Source: Symsagittifera roscoffensis (Eukaryota > Xenacoelomorpha > Acoela > Convolutidae). From it: DNA of 64,000 nucleotides. The notes below the pieces were generated by a model. It ran no database searches. It had not been told where the DNA came from and saw nothing but the letters and a program-made list of their open reading frames with translations. The DNA is taken from assembly GCF_963678635.1 (NCBI RefSeq), contig NC_087063.1:53585074-53649073 (forward strand), in the 5' to 3' direction. The translations under genes and the position numbers were made by a program. Of the stretch, positions 45,441-56,245 are shown one piece after another (the first letter of the stretch is position 1; the number at the start of each line of letters is the position of its first letter).

Positions 45441-46308
45441 TTGATATTAGATAGAACTTGTAATGGACCCTGCAAAGTACAATTTTCGGCTAAACTTACT
45501 TTAATCAAGCATGCTACTGTTGTTTCGGACCAAAGCGTGCAACAACCTGAAGACGAACGCGTTGAAATTTTCGCTAATTGTATGATGACGCCCCTATATG
45601 CAAAAGGTTTGTCTGATGAATTATGTCTCGAAATGCTCGGAAAAGTGGAAGCTGTGTTCCAGAATTTTTCAGCCCATGGTAGCGGCTGGTTTCTGCAGCG
45701 TGTGAATGAATTTTACATTAAAATTGGATAAGAGTTTCCAATCAGAGGCTCTTCGTTGGCACCACTACCTACAAAAATAGCAAATTCGCAACAATTGATT
45801 ATTATTCGTAATCACAGCGACCACAATTGCTTTTTGTTATTTTACACTGCCGCCTATCATCTTAGATATAAGCCTGATCTAATTGTCGGGAGGTTATTTG
45901 ACCCTAAACTTGAAGAGACAGATCCACACACCTATACAAAGCCCGGAACGCATCAGGCGACGCATCATCTGATGATTTCGTTATACCTATGAGCTTGAAC
46001 ATGATTCCTCAATTCGAGCGACTTAATAACGTTCAAGTAAACGTGTTTCAATATTAAAAAGGAGATCTGATTTCAATGATTGTCTCAAAGTTTGAAAGTT
46101 CAGATAATTTTATCATGGATCTGATTTTGTTATATGAACCCGGAATGCACCACTTTGTTTTGATAAAAGACCTGCTCCGATTTGTTTGTGAAGTTCGAAA
46201 GCAAAAATTCCGAAGTTTTCTGCAGTTGTGCCGTAACTTCTCAAATTCATTACAATGAAATTGATCATAAAACGAATGAGCGATTATGTAAAGATCATGA
46301 ACCAGCTG
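45441..46308 (+). pseudogene. POLB: Protein-primed DNA polymerase B, 5' part only (unit 3)
   Basis: The N-terminal polymerase region includes an ERVEIFANCMMTPL segment and GSGWFLQRVNEF, then after a TAA a RGSSLAPLPTKIAN segment, NHSDHNCFLLFYTAAYH and, in another frame, MHHFVLIKDLLRF. At 46308 the gene is cut within the region just before the exonuclease domain and joins the unit-2-like downstream segment. No catalytic domain is left in this copy. Confidence 0.75.
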
Positions 46309-46458
46309 TAAAAGTAATTCGAGTTGTGCTTGAAATCATTTGTGTTTGAGGAAAGTTGAGTTTTTCTGGCACGTTTACAGTTAGACTGGTTTGTCTTTGT
46401 TTTCAACAGTATCAGAAATTTCACTTGTTTGCGCTCGGATTGACTTTCCCGATTTCAG

Positions 46459-46764
46459 TTATTTTGAAAATTTTTCGCTGCTTAAGAAAAGTCTTCGCAA
46501 ACGTTCAAATTCAGCGTCTTCAGTTGGTTTTTTGAAAACTTTCAGGAATACATAAGTTCCAGTTTTGTCATTTGTTTTCAATGTAGCGCGCACTAAACTT
46601 TTACTGTTTTCCGAAATATCGAAATAGCAATCGTCAAAACCTTTATCTGCATTTGCTGTGGTGCTTGTTTCGGTTTTATTTAGTGTAACGAGTAAATTTC
46701 CAAAGTAACTTGATTTAAAACTGAATAGAAAGAAATGGTTCCGATTGATTGTATATGTCTGCAA
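46459..46764 (-). CDS. Conserved 101-aa protein (unit 3 copy)
   Basis: Intact, same length as the other copies, with one unique change (SENSKSL for SENSKRL). It begins 150 bp from the polymerase deletion junction. Confidence 0.5.
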   Translation of the reverse strand: MQTYTINRNHFFLFSFKSSYFGNLLVTLNKTETSTTANADKGFDDCYFDISENSKSLVRATLKTNDKTGTYVFLKVFKKPTEDAEFERLRRLFLSSEKFSK

Positions 46765-46985
46765 AAGAAAGCGTTGTATCTATTTTAATTTATATACACA
46801 TGTACTTTATATCGCAGAGATATTGGATTGCAATTTGGTTCAAATGGATTATTTTTTGTGCATGTACAACTGATAAGAATTTTGATGGGTGTCAAAGGTC
46901 ACAATGTTTAAACGTTATTTTTGATACAAGATATTTGTTTGAATGCAAATTAGATAAACATAGAATACCACGCAAGGTAACATAA
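46749..46985 (+). CDS. Small Cys-rich ORF (unit 3 copy)
   Basis: Same 78-codon protein as in unit 2, with the CACTTDKNFDGCQRSQC core. It may be incidental, as it overlaps the divergent gene start. Confidence 0.3.
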   Translation: MYMSAKESVVSILIYIHMYFISQRYWIAIWFKWIIFCACTTDKNFDGCQRSQCLNVIFDTRYLFECKLDKHRIPRKVT

Positions 46986-47161
46986 ATATTGTACACGACC
47001 TCCCTTATTAAACTGATCAAAAACTACATAGGAGGTCTTAAAATTTCTAATTTTAGAAGAACCAATCCCTATTTTAATCTCTTGAAGAGTTTTCACAATT
47101 CATTTCAGTTTCTTTTCTTTCCGCGTTACGTTTGTCATTTTCTTCCAACTTTTCTTCAAAA

Positions 47162-47776
47162 ATGCCTTTTTATATTTTTGCCGGATATTCCAATCACGAA
47201 AGAACCATTTTTTATGAAACCGTTTATGGTAATTTTGTAGCAATAATTAACGAAGAAAAAAGTTTAAATTCTGATGAGTGGACTTGTACTCATCACATTA
47301 TGATTCCCAAACTTTTTTTCACATTTATTCAGTAAACTTTCCTTAAAAAGGTCAAAAGAAGACGAAGAACTGAATATAAAGTAGTTGAGTTACCTCACAA
47401 TTTCTGGTAAATATACGGATCCTGACGAGCCTCTTGCTCTTCAGGTTGATATTTTAACTTTATCAAAAACATTAAATTTTTTTTTCTATAAATACGATTG
47501 TGATGTTACTCCGATGTGTGAAAACCAGTTACAATACTTTGAAGAAATTGAATTTTTTGATCGTTTTTGTGGAATGGAACAGATTGAATCACCATTATTA
47601 GTACTACAATGTCACCATGGCTTGTTGAACCAGATTCTTCAACTCCAACGCGCAACCCCGAAGCGACAGTGAGTAATCACATGGAAAATTTGACTCCTTC
47701 TCTATGCCTTGCACCAAAGAAAAAGCGAAAGCTAACAACACTAGAAAAAGCTCAGGAGTTTCTAGATCTTATTTAA
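47162..47776 (+). pseudogene. Unknown + strand gene with nuclear-localisation-like motif (unit 3), broken
   Basis: Same three-frame structure as in unit 1, starting MPFYIFAGYSNHE, with the stop after FTFIQ and a PKKKRKL-containing end. Confidence 0.45.
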
Positions 47777-48255
47777 CTTTGAAACTGTGGTTGAGTTTAA
47801 TTGGTTTTATTTTGGTTTTATTGTGTATAAAAATTTAAACTTGAAACTCAGATTGATATTTAATAGCTTTCATTTGGTGTCTTCATGTATAAACATTTTT
47901 GTAAATTAAAATTCTCTGCCTCCTAATGCTTTACTTATCAAGTTGCAAGAAAAAGGAGAGCATAATAAGTCATTTTATAACCGAATGTTCGACAAGTTTT
48001 CAATCAAAATACAAAAAAGAACTTGAATTTTTAAGTCTCGGAAAACTGTTGAAAATTTTTATCTCGTAAATTTGAGGTCCTATAATCTTTAGACTTCTGA
48101 ACAAAATTAAATAACTGGTCGGGAGCAGTTTTTTGATATATTGCACGACTATGTTCAGACCATCCACTGAAGAGATACAGACATTTCTTTTTAGAAAAGC
48201 CTCATCCTATTCCAAATTTCTAACTTTTTGTAGAACATGTGATGATTGACATGCC
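47777..48255. other. Right part of unit 3, no gene resolved
   Basis: Homologous to 36635-37113. No supported gene; ends at the repeated junction phrase. Confidence 0.45.
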
Positions 48256-48672
48256 TCATACATGTGATGATTGAGATCTCAGTAAATTTTTAACTTTTTT
48301 TGGTGAGAGTTGACTAGCATTTGTTAAATTTTTGACGCTACCAAATGCAGCTGAACCTGTTGTGTAGATTATTTTGAGTTTCGTTTCTTCACTGATAGTA
48401 GGATTTCCCTTCTTTTGTTGACGTCGCAAACGATTCTTTACTGCTTTCATAGTTTTTATCATCCTCAACGTTGGTGGAGAAAAATTCTTTTCTCTGGGTT
48501 TTTCTTTTGTCGGATTGCTTGGTTCTGGGTTTGACAGTTGTCGATCGAGTCTTCGAAGAGGAGGGTTTTGATCTTTTCGATTCCTCAGTTGTCGGGTTGT
48601 CGGAGACAAAGGAGGAAGAAGTTGAGGGCTTAGCTGCTTCGCTCTTAAGCGAGCGGAGAATCTCTTTGGCAT
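48256..48672 (-). pseudogene. INT: Integrase N-terminal fragment (unit 4)
   Basis: Same 138-codon fragment with a single N-terminal substitution. The catalytic core is absent. Confidence 0.7.
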
Positions 48673-49303
48673 AAGTGTTGGACACTAAACTAGGATCAAG
48701 ATTCAGTTCTTTCAAAACTTGTGGATAAAAAACACCCTCAAGTTTTTTGTGTTTTGCTGTGAATCGTACAAAAAAGATTCAATTTTAGTGAGTGTTGGTT
48801 TTCCTTGAATTAAAACATATCTGTCAACGTCTAAAGTCAAGGATTCAACTTTGAACAACTGCTTTGGTACTATGTTTGCCCTTTCCAAATTATTAGCTTC
48901 CAATAGCTCTTGAATGGATTCCATAACCTTTTGAAACACTTCAGCGGTTTTTCCATTTGTTTTTTCATAGTTTTTTTTCTTTTCTCTTTGAAGCTGAAAA
49001 GTTATCAATATCGCTTGCCTGTGTGACTGAGCTAGAGGGGTTGCTGAGTGATATGTTGATCCAAAACAGGTAGCCCATGCTCTGATTGCATGTGATCCTT
49101 GAAATCTTTAAGTTCACACAAACCAAGCCGACAATACCGACATAAATTGTTATATTTTTGATGATCTGATTCAACTTGCTGCTGTAATTTTGATAGCAGT
49201 GAACTGCTAAATTTACAATGGTAGCAAGTAAAAACGGGTAATTCTTTTTCAACAGCGTTTTTAATGTAAAAACTTTGGGACAATAGTTACACTTGAAACC
49301 CAT
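48389..49303 (-). pseudogene. C2H2 zinc-finger Polinton protein (unit 4), finger 1 deleted
   Basis: As in unit 3, but a 31 bp deletion near 49257 removes the His half of the first finger and shifts the frame, so the N-terminal MGFKCNYCPKVFTLK runs into an unrelated frame. Fingers 2 and 3 survive in the 49032-49283 frame. The deletion is flanked by a 2 bp CG repeat in the unit 3 sequence. The C-terminal parts are as in unit 3. The same deletion is present in unit 5. Confidence 0.7.
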
Positions 49304-49968
49304 TTAGCTCTGGAACTGTTTTAAAGCGAAGCAGGAAAGGGACTGAATCCCAACTAAATACCAAAATGTTTACATTACTGCAGCTAGCTTCGATTCCTTT
49401 TCCCTTATCGGTTTGAATTTGAACAGCTTTTCCCGCTTAACTTTGAATTTGAACTCTTTTCCCGCAAAGATTTGAATTAGAAAGAAATTTGAACCAGAAC
49501 GTCTAGAAACCATAACAAAATTGCTTCAATTTTATAATTAGAAATGTTGAAAAAAAAATATTTTGGAAGGAAATTTTTTATTAAAAAGAAGTTAAATACC
49601 GTTAGATAGCAAACTTTTCAAAATTATAAATTTCAATTAAGTCAACAACGTTTGAACATGTTAAACTAATTTTTCCCACCAAAATTTGTATTGTAGTTGT
49701 TTTCCCGTCAAAAACACATAAAATCAAACTAGACTTGCGTTCAATTTTTCAAAACGTTTCAATTGCTTTGTAATTGGAAAACCGACATCAGCAAAAAAAA
49801 AAACTTATATCTTTTCATAAGATACCGTATGAATATTGTGAAATCAATTATTACTTTTTCTGTTATAATTAGGATATATGTGAAGTTCGAAGAGGTTTAA
49901 CTAACCACTTTTTTCCCTTAAAACTAACCCGTTTCTTTGATTAACCCAAAAAATATCTCTTAAAAAGT
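49304..49968. promoter_or_regulatory. Divergent zinc-finger/polymerase promoter region (unit 4)
   Basis: Same region as 44777-45440. The perfect TTTCCCGC sites are at 49428-49435 and 49458-49465, in the same direct-repeat context. Confidence 0.4.
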
Positions 49969-52838
49969 TTGATATTAGATAGAACTTGTAATGGACCCTG
50001 CAAAGTACAATTTTCGGCTAAACTTACTTTAATCAAGCATGCTACTGTTGTTTCGGACCAAAGCGTGCAACAACCTGAAGACGAACGCGTTGAAATTTTC
50101 GCTAATTGTATGATGACGCCCCTATCTGCAAAAGGTTTGTCTGATGAATTGTGTCTCGAAATGCTCGGAAAAGTGGAAGCTGTGTTCCAGAATTTTTCAG
50201 CCCATGGTAGCGGCTGGTTTCTGCAGCGTGTGAATGAATTTTACATTAAAATCGGATAAGAGTTTCCAATCAGAGGCTCTTCGTTGGCACCACTACCTAC
50301 AAAAATAGCAAATTCGCAACAATTGATTATTATTCGTAATCACAGCGACCACAATTGCTTTTTGTTATTTTACACTGCCGCCTATCATCTTAGATATAAG
50401 CCTGATCTAATTGTCGGGAGGTTACTTGACCCTAAACTTGAAGAGACAGATCCACACACCTATACAAAGCCCGGAACGCATCAGGCGACGCATCATCTGA
50501 TGATTTCGTTATACCTATGAGCTTGAACATGATTCCTCAATTCGAGCGACTTAATAACGTTCAAGTAAACGTGTTTCAATATTAAAAAGGAGATCTGATT
50601 TCAATGATTGTCTCAAAGTTTGAAAGTTCAGATAATTTTATCATGGATCTGATTTTGTTATATGAACCCGGAATGCACCACTTTGTTTTGATAAAAGACC
50701 TGCTCCGATTTGTTTGTGAAGTTCGAAAGCAAAAATTCCGAAGTTTCCTGCAGTTGTGCCGTAACTTCTCAAATTCATTACAATGAAATTGATCATAAAA
50801 CGAATGAGCGATTATGTAAAGATCATGAACCAGCTGTATTGATAATGCCAACAGCCGAAAATGACTGCCACAAGTATAAATTTAAAAACTTTCAAGATCT
50901 CTGGTATGCCCCTATTGTTGTTTATTTTGACTTCGAATCGTTCCTGAATCCCGTTACAACATTATGAACAACCCACAAATTTCCTCATTTCGCGTTCTTT
51001 AAAAACATGAACCCTCCGGGTATTCAATGGTTGCTATTGACCATGAGTCCTCAGAAGCATTTTTCTTTAGTCTTGACAGCTCTGAAAATTGTTTACAAAA
51101 TTTTGTCAAAGAGTTACTTCTATTAGCCCGAGACGTTCACATCTATAAACGGAAAGTGCCACGTTATTTGGGAGATCGCAGCCAACTGTGTAAAGAAGAA
51201 ATTTTAACCTGGTGGATCTGTCAAGAAAATTTCAGTGAAAGCGAAGAAAAGTGCCTGGATCACTGTCACTCTTCGGGAAGTTTTCTAGGATGGCCCCACG
51301 ACAGATGTAATTTAGCGCGAAGAAACATAAATTACATTCCTGTCGTTGGACACAATTTGCAGAATTACGACATGCATCATATATGTCTAGCTCTGAACGA
51401 ATGTGACTCGCGTAGTACAATACAAGTCATTCCATCCACCGACGAGAAATATATTTCACTAAGTATCGGAGTAGAGGTTAAAACCATTACAAGAAAAAAT
51501 CAAACCACACAAAACATTAATGAGTATCTTCGTTTTATAGATTCTTTCAAGTTTTTAAACTCATTTACAAAAGTTAGTTGACAACTTGCCTGACAACAAA
51601 TTTACATTTCTGGAAAACCAATTTCAAAACGTAAGCCAAACTTTTAGAACTCTCATACGTAGAAAAGGAGTCTATCCTTATAATTATATGACCGACCGTA
51701 AAAAGTTTGACGAAAAAGAATTACCGCCTCTCAAAAAGTTAGTGAATAGTTTAGACGGAGATAAAATTGCTATTAATGCTGATAACTTGGTTGACGCAAA
51801 GGAAGTTTTCAATCAATGTAGTTGTCAGAACCTGCGCGACTATCATGACTTATATTTGTCATGTGACACATTGCTCCTAGCCTGTGTCTTTGAAGAATTT
51901 TGCTCTATCAGCTATGAAACATATGGCCTTGATTGTGCTCATCGTTTCACCGCTTCTAAATTAGCTGGTGACGCTTTCAAGCGGGTATGTAAAGCTAATG
52001 TTGAATTGCTAACGGATCGAGATCTTTTAGACATGGTTGAAAAAATGATGCGAGGTGGAACTGTATCAATCTTTGAAAAACGACAGTTCACTGCAAACAA
52101 CAGGCAATTGAACGAAACATTTAATGCGAGCAAAGATACTACATATGGCTTCATGGTTGATGCCAACAACGTATACGGTGGAGTAATGCAAACTCACAAA
52201 CTGCCTGCACGCCAATTCGAGACAATCGGAGTTAGAAACGAAAGAAATAATCAAGAAAACGAAGATGAGAATTCCATGTCAATAGAAAAAATTTGTCAAT
52301 AGCAACCCCTGACGATTCAGTCTACGGTTATGTTGTTGAAATTGATATAAAATACCCTCAATTGTTGCATGAAAGTCACCGTGACTATCCACTGGCACCA
52401 ACTAAGTAAGTGGTTCAAAAAGATTGGTTTAGCAGATACCAAACAAATATCTCCGAACAAATGAAAAACAATACATGATAAACTTTACATGATAAAACTC
52501 ATTATATAATTCATTATAAACTCCTGAAACTCTACGTGAAGCTTGGCCTTATCGTCACAAAACTGTATCGCATCGTAAAATTCAAAGAAGAACTGTGGCT
52601 CGAACCGTACATAACTCTAAATACAAACAACCGGAAAGCGGCAAAAAACAAGTTTGAAGAATCCCTGTACAAACTATTGATCAATTCAATTTATGGGAAA
52701 ACATGTGAGTCGAAAAGAAAGAGAATGAAAATCAAAAATTTACGAGATGCTGAAGAAACAATGCGAAATATATGTAACATTCGCCCGGAAGATACATATC
52801 GACGGAAAATAAAACTAAGTCCTAGGACGACTGGCTAA
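49969..52838 (+). pseudogene. POLB: Protein-primed DNA polymerase B, truncated after motif B (unit 4)
   Basis: The longest polymerase copy completed before the window end. In order: the N-terminal region; Exo I (VVYFDFES, near 50920-50940); a DHCHSSGSFLGWPHDRCN segment resembling an endonuclease VII-type zinc/His-Asn module (near 51256-51318); Exo II (GHNLQNYD, about 51350); Exo III (DYHDLYLSCDTLLL, about 51838-51876); motif A (DANNVYGGVM, about 52160); an EIDIKYPQLLHESHRDYPLAP segment; and motif B (KLLINSIYGKT, about 52671-52703). The gene then ends, without motif C (DTD), at about 52838. One TAA and several frameshifts break the frame, so it is not functional. The start is not resolved; the first open stretch begins at a non-ATG codon. 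The polymerase copies Polinton DNA by protein priming. Confidence 0.85.
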
Positions 52839-54518
52839 CGTCTAAACAGAGCTTTATATGCTTTTCACCGTCTCTACCAAGCCAGTACTTTCGGTGGTCT
52901 TTTCTATCATCGGGTCGACAAAAAACGTTACTGCTTTCGGCTTCGGTCAAAACACTCAAATTAACTAGATTACATGCAGAAATAGTGAGCTCATGGCTGG
53001 GTCTCAGTATCCCCAGACCACGAGGTCACTCCTAAAAACAGGGCTACTACTATCTATTATATTACTATTGTTTTTGTTCAGTAGATAAAAATCATCATCT
53101 CCATCGAAGATGGATCAACCCTTTCCCCCAACTCCTAGCTTCTCATCCTTATCAAAATGAATCCAGTTGTTAATTAAATTCAAATCAGGACATGACAAGA
53201 AGCTAAAAGTTTATATGAAAGAATAAAAGTCTCAGTTCCGAAACCCTTCCGGATTCTTGAATCCACTGAATCAAGCTCGTTAATCTCGATTTCTTCGTAA
53301 TCCGGAGGGCTGTCTTCCACCCTTCACCGTTGTCTGCAACGGCCTTGCAACTATTGTAGCGACACAATAGTTGCAACTCGGAACGCTCTCTGCTATTCCT
53401 GCAATCTGCTGTTGTTTTTTGATCACGATTCTCGTAGTTATCGTCCGCGCAACTAATGTTGTTGTGTTGTTTTCCAGCTTTTCTGCCAAAATGGCCGTTT
53501 CTGACGTTTCTCAGAAATGTTACGTAATCACTTCGAAAATTTAAAAATTAGCAATTTCCGAATCCTTTAACCTTCACGTTTTGTTCAATCGTTCAAATAA
53601 CGTTCTTAATTCTTAAGAATCACCAATCCGGAAGGCTCGCTGCTAAAATTTCGAATTCTACAGAGATTGCATTTTTCACATTCTGGTCGAATGTCACATA
53701 CTCCCCGGACAGTCCGGTCAATGTCCTCATTGAATCACGCAATGTTCGTGAAATAGATACAGTGTCATCGAACAGAATTTACAAAATGCACGAAATTACC
53801 TTTATCCACGTCACATCGACTCACTGCAGAATATAAATGGCATCATACTACATCACTATAGCCTTCAAATTCTTTCATTAATCTGCACATTGAGGATATG
53901 ACCTAAGATAAAACATATTTTCTGACTTCCAGTGTCAATGTCCCGATTAAAACTTTTCTCTTAGATTTTAAAAAGTGTTGGCTTGCAGGACAGTCCTGCC
54001 AACCAACAAGCTAAAGTTGTCCTACTATGCTTCTTCCCTTCAGAAATCTTGCTTGTTATTGTCCTGAATATTAAAACTAAGAAACTCTGTGGTTAGCAAG
54101 AACAATGAAACAATCTCCCTCTTCGAGAGATTACTCAAGCCTTCCATGTCACCACAAAGTGATCAGTTCTCCTAGCTGATTAAAAACAGTCATGTAGGCT
54201 GGAATATTTAATTATACTCCTTCACTTAAGCCTTTCTAAATAAATAGTAAGTGAGTGTCTCTAAAGCCACTTCAACTAAAATCAAAATGCAAATTTATAA
54301 ATGCAACAATTTCAAAACGCAACTAAATGTTTCAGTTTTCAATTACAACTTGGTTGCTTGGTTTCTCACATGAGTTTTTTCACACACATAAAACAGTTCT
54401 GAGTTTTAACTTTTCTTCATCACTTCTTTGTTTTCTTTTTTTTTCGTCGTTTAGAAGTTCTAAACTTCTAAATTCTTCTAATTTCATCTCTTTTTGCATC
54501 TTGTTCTTCGGTCATTCG
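52839..54518. other. Non-coding part of the 3.4 kb insert (unit 4)
   Basis: No convincing ORF. Composition differs from both the Polinton and the host repeats. Two hairpins lie close together: CCGTTG-TCTG-CAACGG (53327-53342) and a 13 bp perfect stem, TTGCAACTATTGT / ACAATAGTTGCAA with a 6 nt loop (53345-53376). A CCTTCCGGATT motif recurs in both orientations (about 53249, 53300, 53627). A palindrome lies at 54453-54478 (GTTTAGAAGTTCTAAAC). It may be the 3' flank of the 546-codon ORF or part of a separate element. Confidence 0.5.
53327..53376. repeat. Tandem hairpins (6 bp and 13 bp stems)
   Basis: The second hairpin has 13 perfectly paired bases and a 6 nt loop (AGCGAC). The first has 6 paired bases and a TCTG loop. 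Only 2 bp separate them. An identical copy is at 63873-63922. Such structure could be a transposon end, a cruciform or an RNA structure; the sequence alone does not decide. Confidence 0.75.
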
Positions 54519-56159
54519 TCAATGCTCCATTTCTTCCTCCTGTGATACTGACTCTGCACTCTCAGTCTCCGTATCTTGTAACACGTCGTTAGCTATCCTG
54601 ACGCTGCTGGAAGCCGTCCTCCAACACTTCTGCTCTTCTAACCTCTGTTTGCAGCAAGGTAGGGGATCCACGCTAGATTCTCTGTTCCTGCAGAAGCTGT
54701 TGTGGAGACACAACGTCACGTTTCTCTCCAAATCCTCCTTTAACATCTCTGCCTTCTCCTTTCCACTACGTTCACTCGTCCTGGAAATTCTTTTCGCAGC
54801 GGTGGTCACTGCATTCCGATGAGTCACGAGAGCTCGCTTGAAAGCTCCTGCTCCAATGTCCAGCTGATATTCACTGTACACCCTGCCATGCATCGACATA
54901 TGCTTTTTAGCATATTCGTACAACCATGCAGTCATGTTAGCTCTGAACCATGGCATCAATCGTTTTCTTGCCCATATCTTCTTCACTTCCATCGGAATGT
55001 TTAGAACTTTGCATATTGTCTCAAAAAGATCTAAATCTTTTAGACAATCTAACTTCCGCAACTGTTCTCTCGTCGGTGCCTCCTGTCTGTTATTTTCTCT
55101 CACATGAGCTTCCAGCCATCGGATCGCCATCATAACTCCCACTATCACTATTGTTATGGGCTGTGATGATTCTGGTAAACCCATGGAGAGAAGCTCTCCA
55201 GAGTCCCAGATCAACATCAGATTACTACGCTTGGGATACCACCAGGTCTGCAGCAAGCAGTGGCAAGGAAACTCGTCATGCGTCAACATGATGCTCCTCC
55301 AATTACGTTTTCCCGAAGCTTCCAGCAATGGTTCCACTTCCATCATCACTCGGTGGACTTCATCATTCTCATCTACTGTATTGTAATCTGTGACAGTTGA
55401 TCCTCTCCGTTTCTGTCTCTCGAAGTCACTGAAGTTCCCGCTCACATATCCCATGAACTTCTTTCCTAGTATTGACTCCAATTCTTCTTTGGTTCTCTCT
55501 GGAACTGCTGAGAACATCTTACATAGCAACTCGTATGACTTCTCGGACATTCTCGCCCGTCTCACACACTTCGGCACTGAGAAGGCTTGATCCACAATCG
55601 TTCTTGTACTCTTCACGTCCACAGCTACGAAATGTACAGGGTATCTGCTCTTGCACATTGGAGCCAACGTTGAACCCACCAAATATCGTGCTGCTGATGG
55701 TCTACAAAAAGTCTCGCTGTGTCTGATGTTCATTTCTGTCTCGATTGCTTCCCTCCATTTCCCTATGTTTTTCTGTTCAGTCTGCAGAACTCCCGGGAAT
55801 ACTTCTACACTGATGGCTGTGACCATCTCATGTTTCTGTTCCAGATTCAATAGTGACTCTAAAGAACCAAACATGCTGTAGAATCCTAGTGCAGTCACTA
55901 GATTCACATCGGTTCCTCCATAGCAATCTGCTATCAGTTCCGTTTCTGTTCTTGCTTTCATCACTACGTTTCCAAACAATACCGTCAATTGCTTGTGTTG
56001 TTTCTCCAGGGTCTTCACACAGTCTAGACCTCCACAAACGTGACCCTCCAGTCCACAGACTTCCGCCAGACAGCTACCAGGTTTGACCCAGTCTTCTGGT
56101 CCCCAGCCAGGCAACTCCACTTTATCTTCTCCGTTGCTCTTAGAGGCCGTTATCATCAC
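54519..56159 (-). CDS. Unidentified 546-aa protein in inserted segment
   Basis: A single uninterrupted 546-codon ORF starting with two Met codons. GC content is visibly higher (near 47% in sampled lines) than the surrounding Polinton DNA (about a third). The protein is mostly helical in character, with a Gly/Cys-rich N terminus (two Cys near residues 35-47), a VTDYNTVDENDEVHRVMMEVEP acidic stretch mid-protein, a hydrophobic TIVIVGVMMAIRWLEAHV helix, a Trp/Arg-rich KKIWARKRLMPWFRANMTAW segment, and a charged tail. I do not recognise the family. Its size, lack of introns and isolation are compatible with an endogenised viral nucleoprotein-like gene or a captured cellular gene, but no motif proves either. 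It lies antisense to the polymerase and is the only long intact ORF of the Polinton tract. Confidence 0.6.
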   Translation of the reverse strand: MMITASKSNGEDKVELPGWGPEDWVKPGSCLAEVCGLEGHVCGGLDCVKTLEKQHKQLTVLFGNVVMKARTETELIADCYGGTDVNLVTALGFYSMFGSLESLLNLEQKHEMVTAISVEVFPGVLQTEQKNIGKWREAIETEMNIRHSETFCRPSAARYLVGSTLAPMCKSRYPVHFVAVDVKSTRTIVDQAFSVPKCVRRARMSEKSYELLCKMFSAVPERTKEELESILGKKFMGYVSGNFSDFERQKRRGSTVTDYNTVDENDEVHRVMMEVEPLLEASGKRNWRSIMLTHDEFPCHCLLQTWWYPKRSNLMLIWDSGELLSMGLPESSQPITIVIVGVMMAIRWLEAHVRENNRQEAPTREQLRKLDCLKDLDLFETICKVLNIPMEVKKIWARKRLMPWFRANMTAWLYEYAKKHMSMHGRVYSEYQLDIGAGAFKRALVTHRNAVTTAAKRISRTSERSGKEKAEMLKEDLERNVTLCLHNSFCRNRESSVDPLPCCKQRLEEQKCWRTASSSVRIANDVLQDTETESAESVSQEEEMEH

Positions 56160-56245
56160 ATTATATATGATGTTGAGGTCACGCAGGCTACAGTCTGCAT
56201 TCAGTTCCCTCTGTACGTCTTGTGTCGCTCGTAATATCGAGTCAG

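Larger units (their letters stand above)
43698..48255. mobile_element. Polinton-derived tandem unit 3
   Basis: Starts like unit 2 but switches at about 44433 from the Pro/Ser-rich segment to a zinc-finger N terminus, followed by a divergent intergenic region and the 5' third of the DNA polymerase (45441-46308). At 46309 the polymerase joins directly to sequence homologous to 41755 onward of unit 2. ATPase, exonuclease-like gene and others are absent. Confidence 0.88.

Noticed and set aside
53280-53489. 69-codon - strand ORF over the hairpins
   Set aside because: Its sequence is the translation of the inverted repeats, with no family resemblance and no supporting context.
54819-56234. Several 60-85 codon + strand ORFs
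   Set aside because: All are antisense shadows of the 546-codon - strand ORF.
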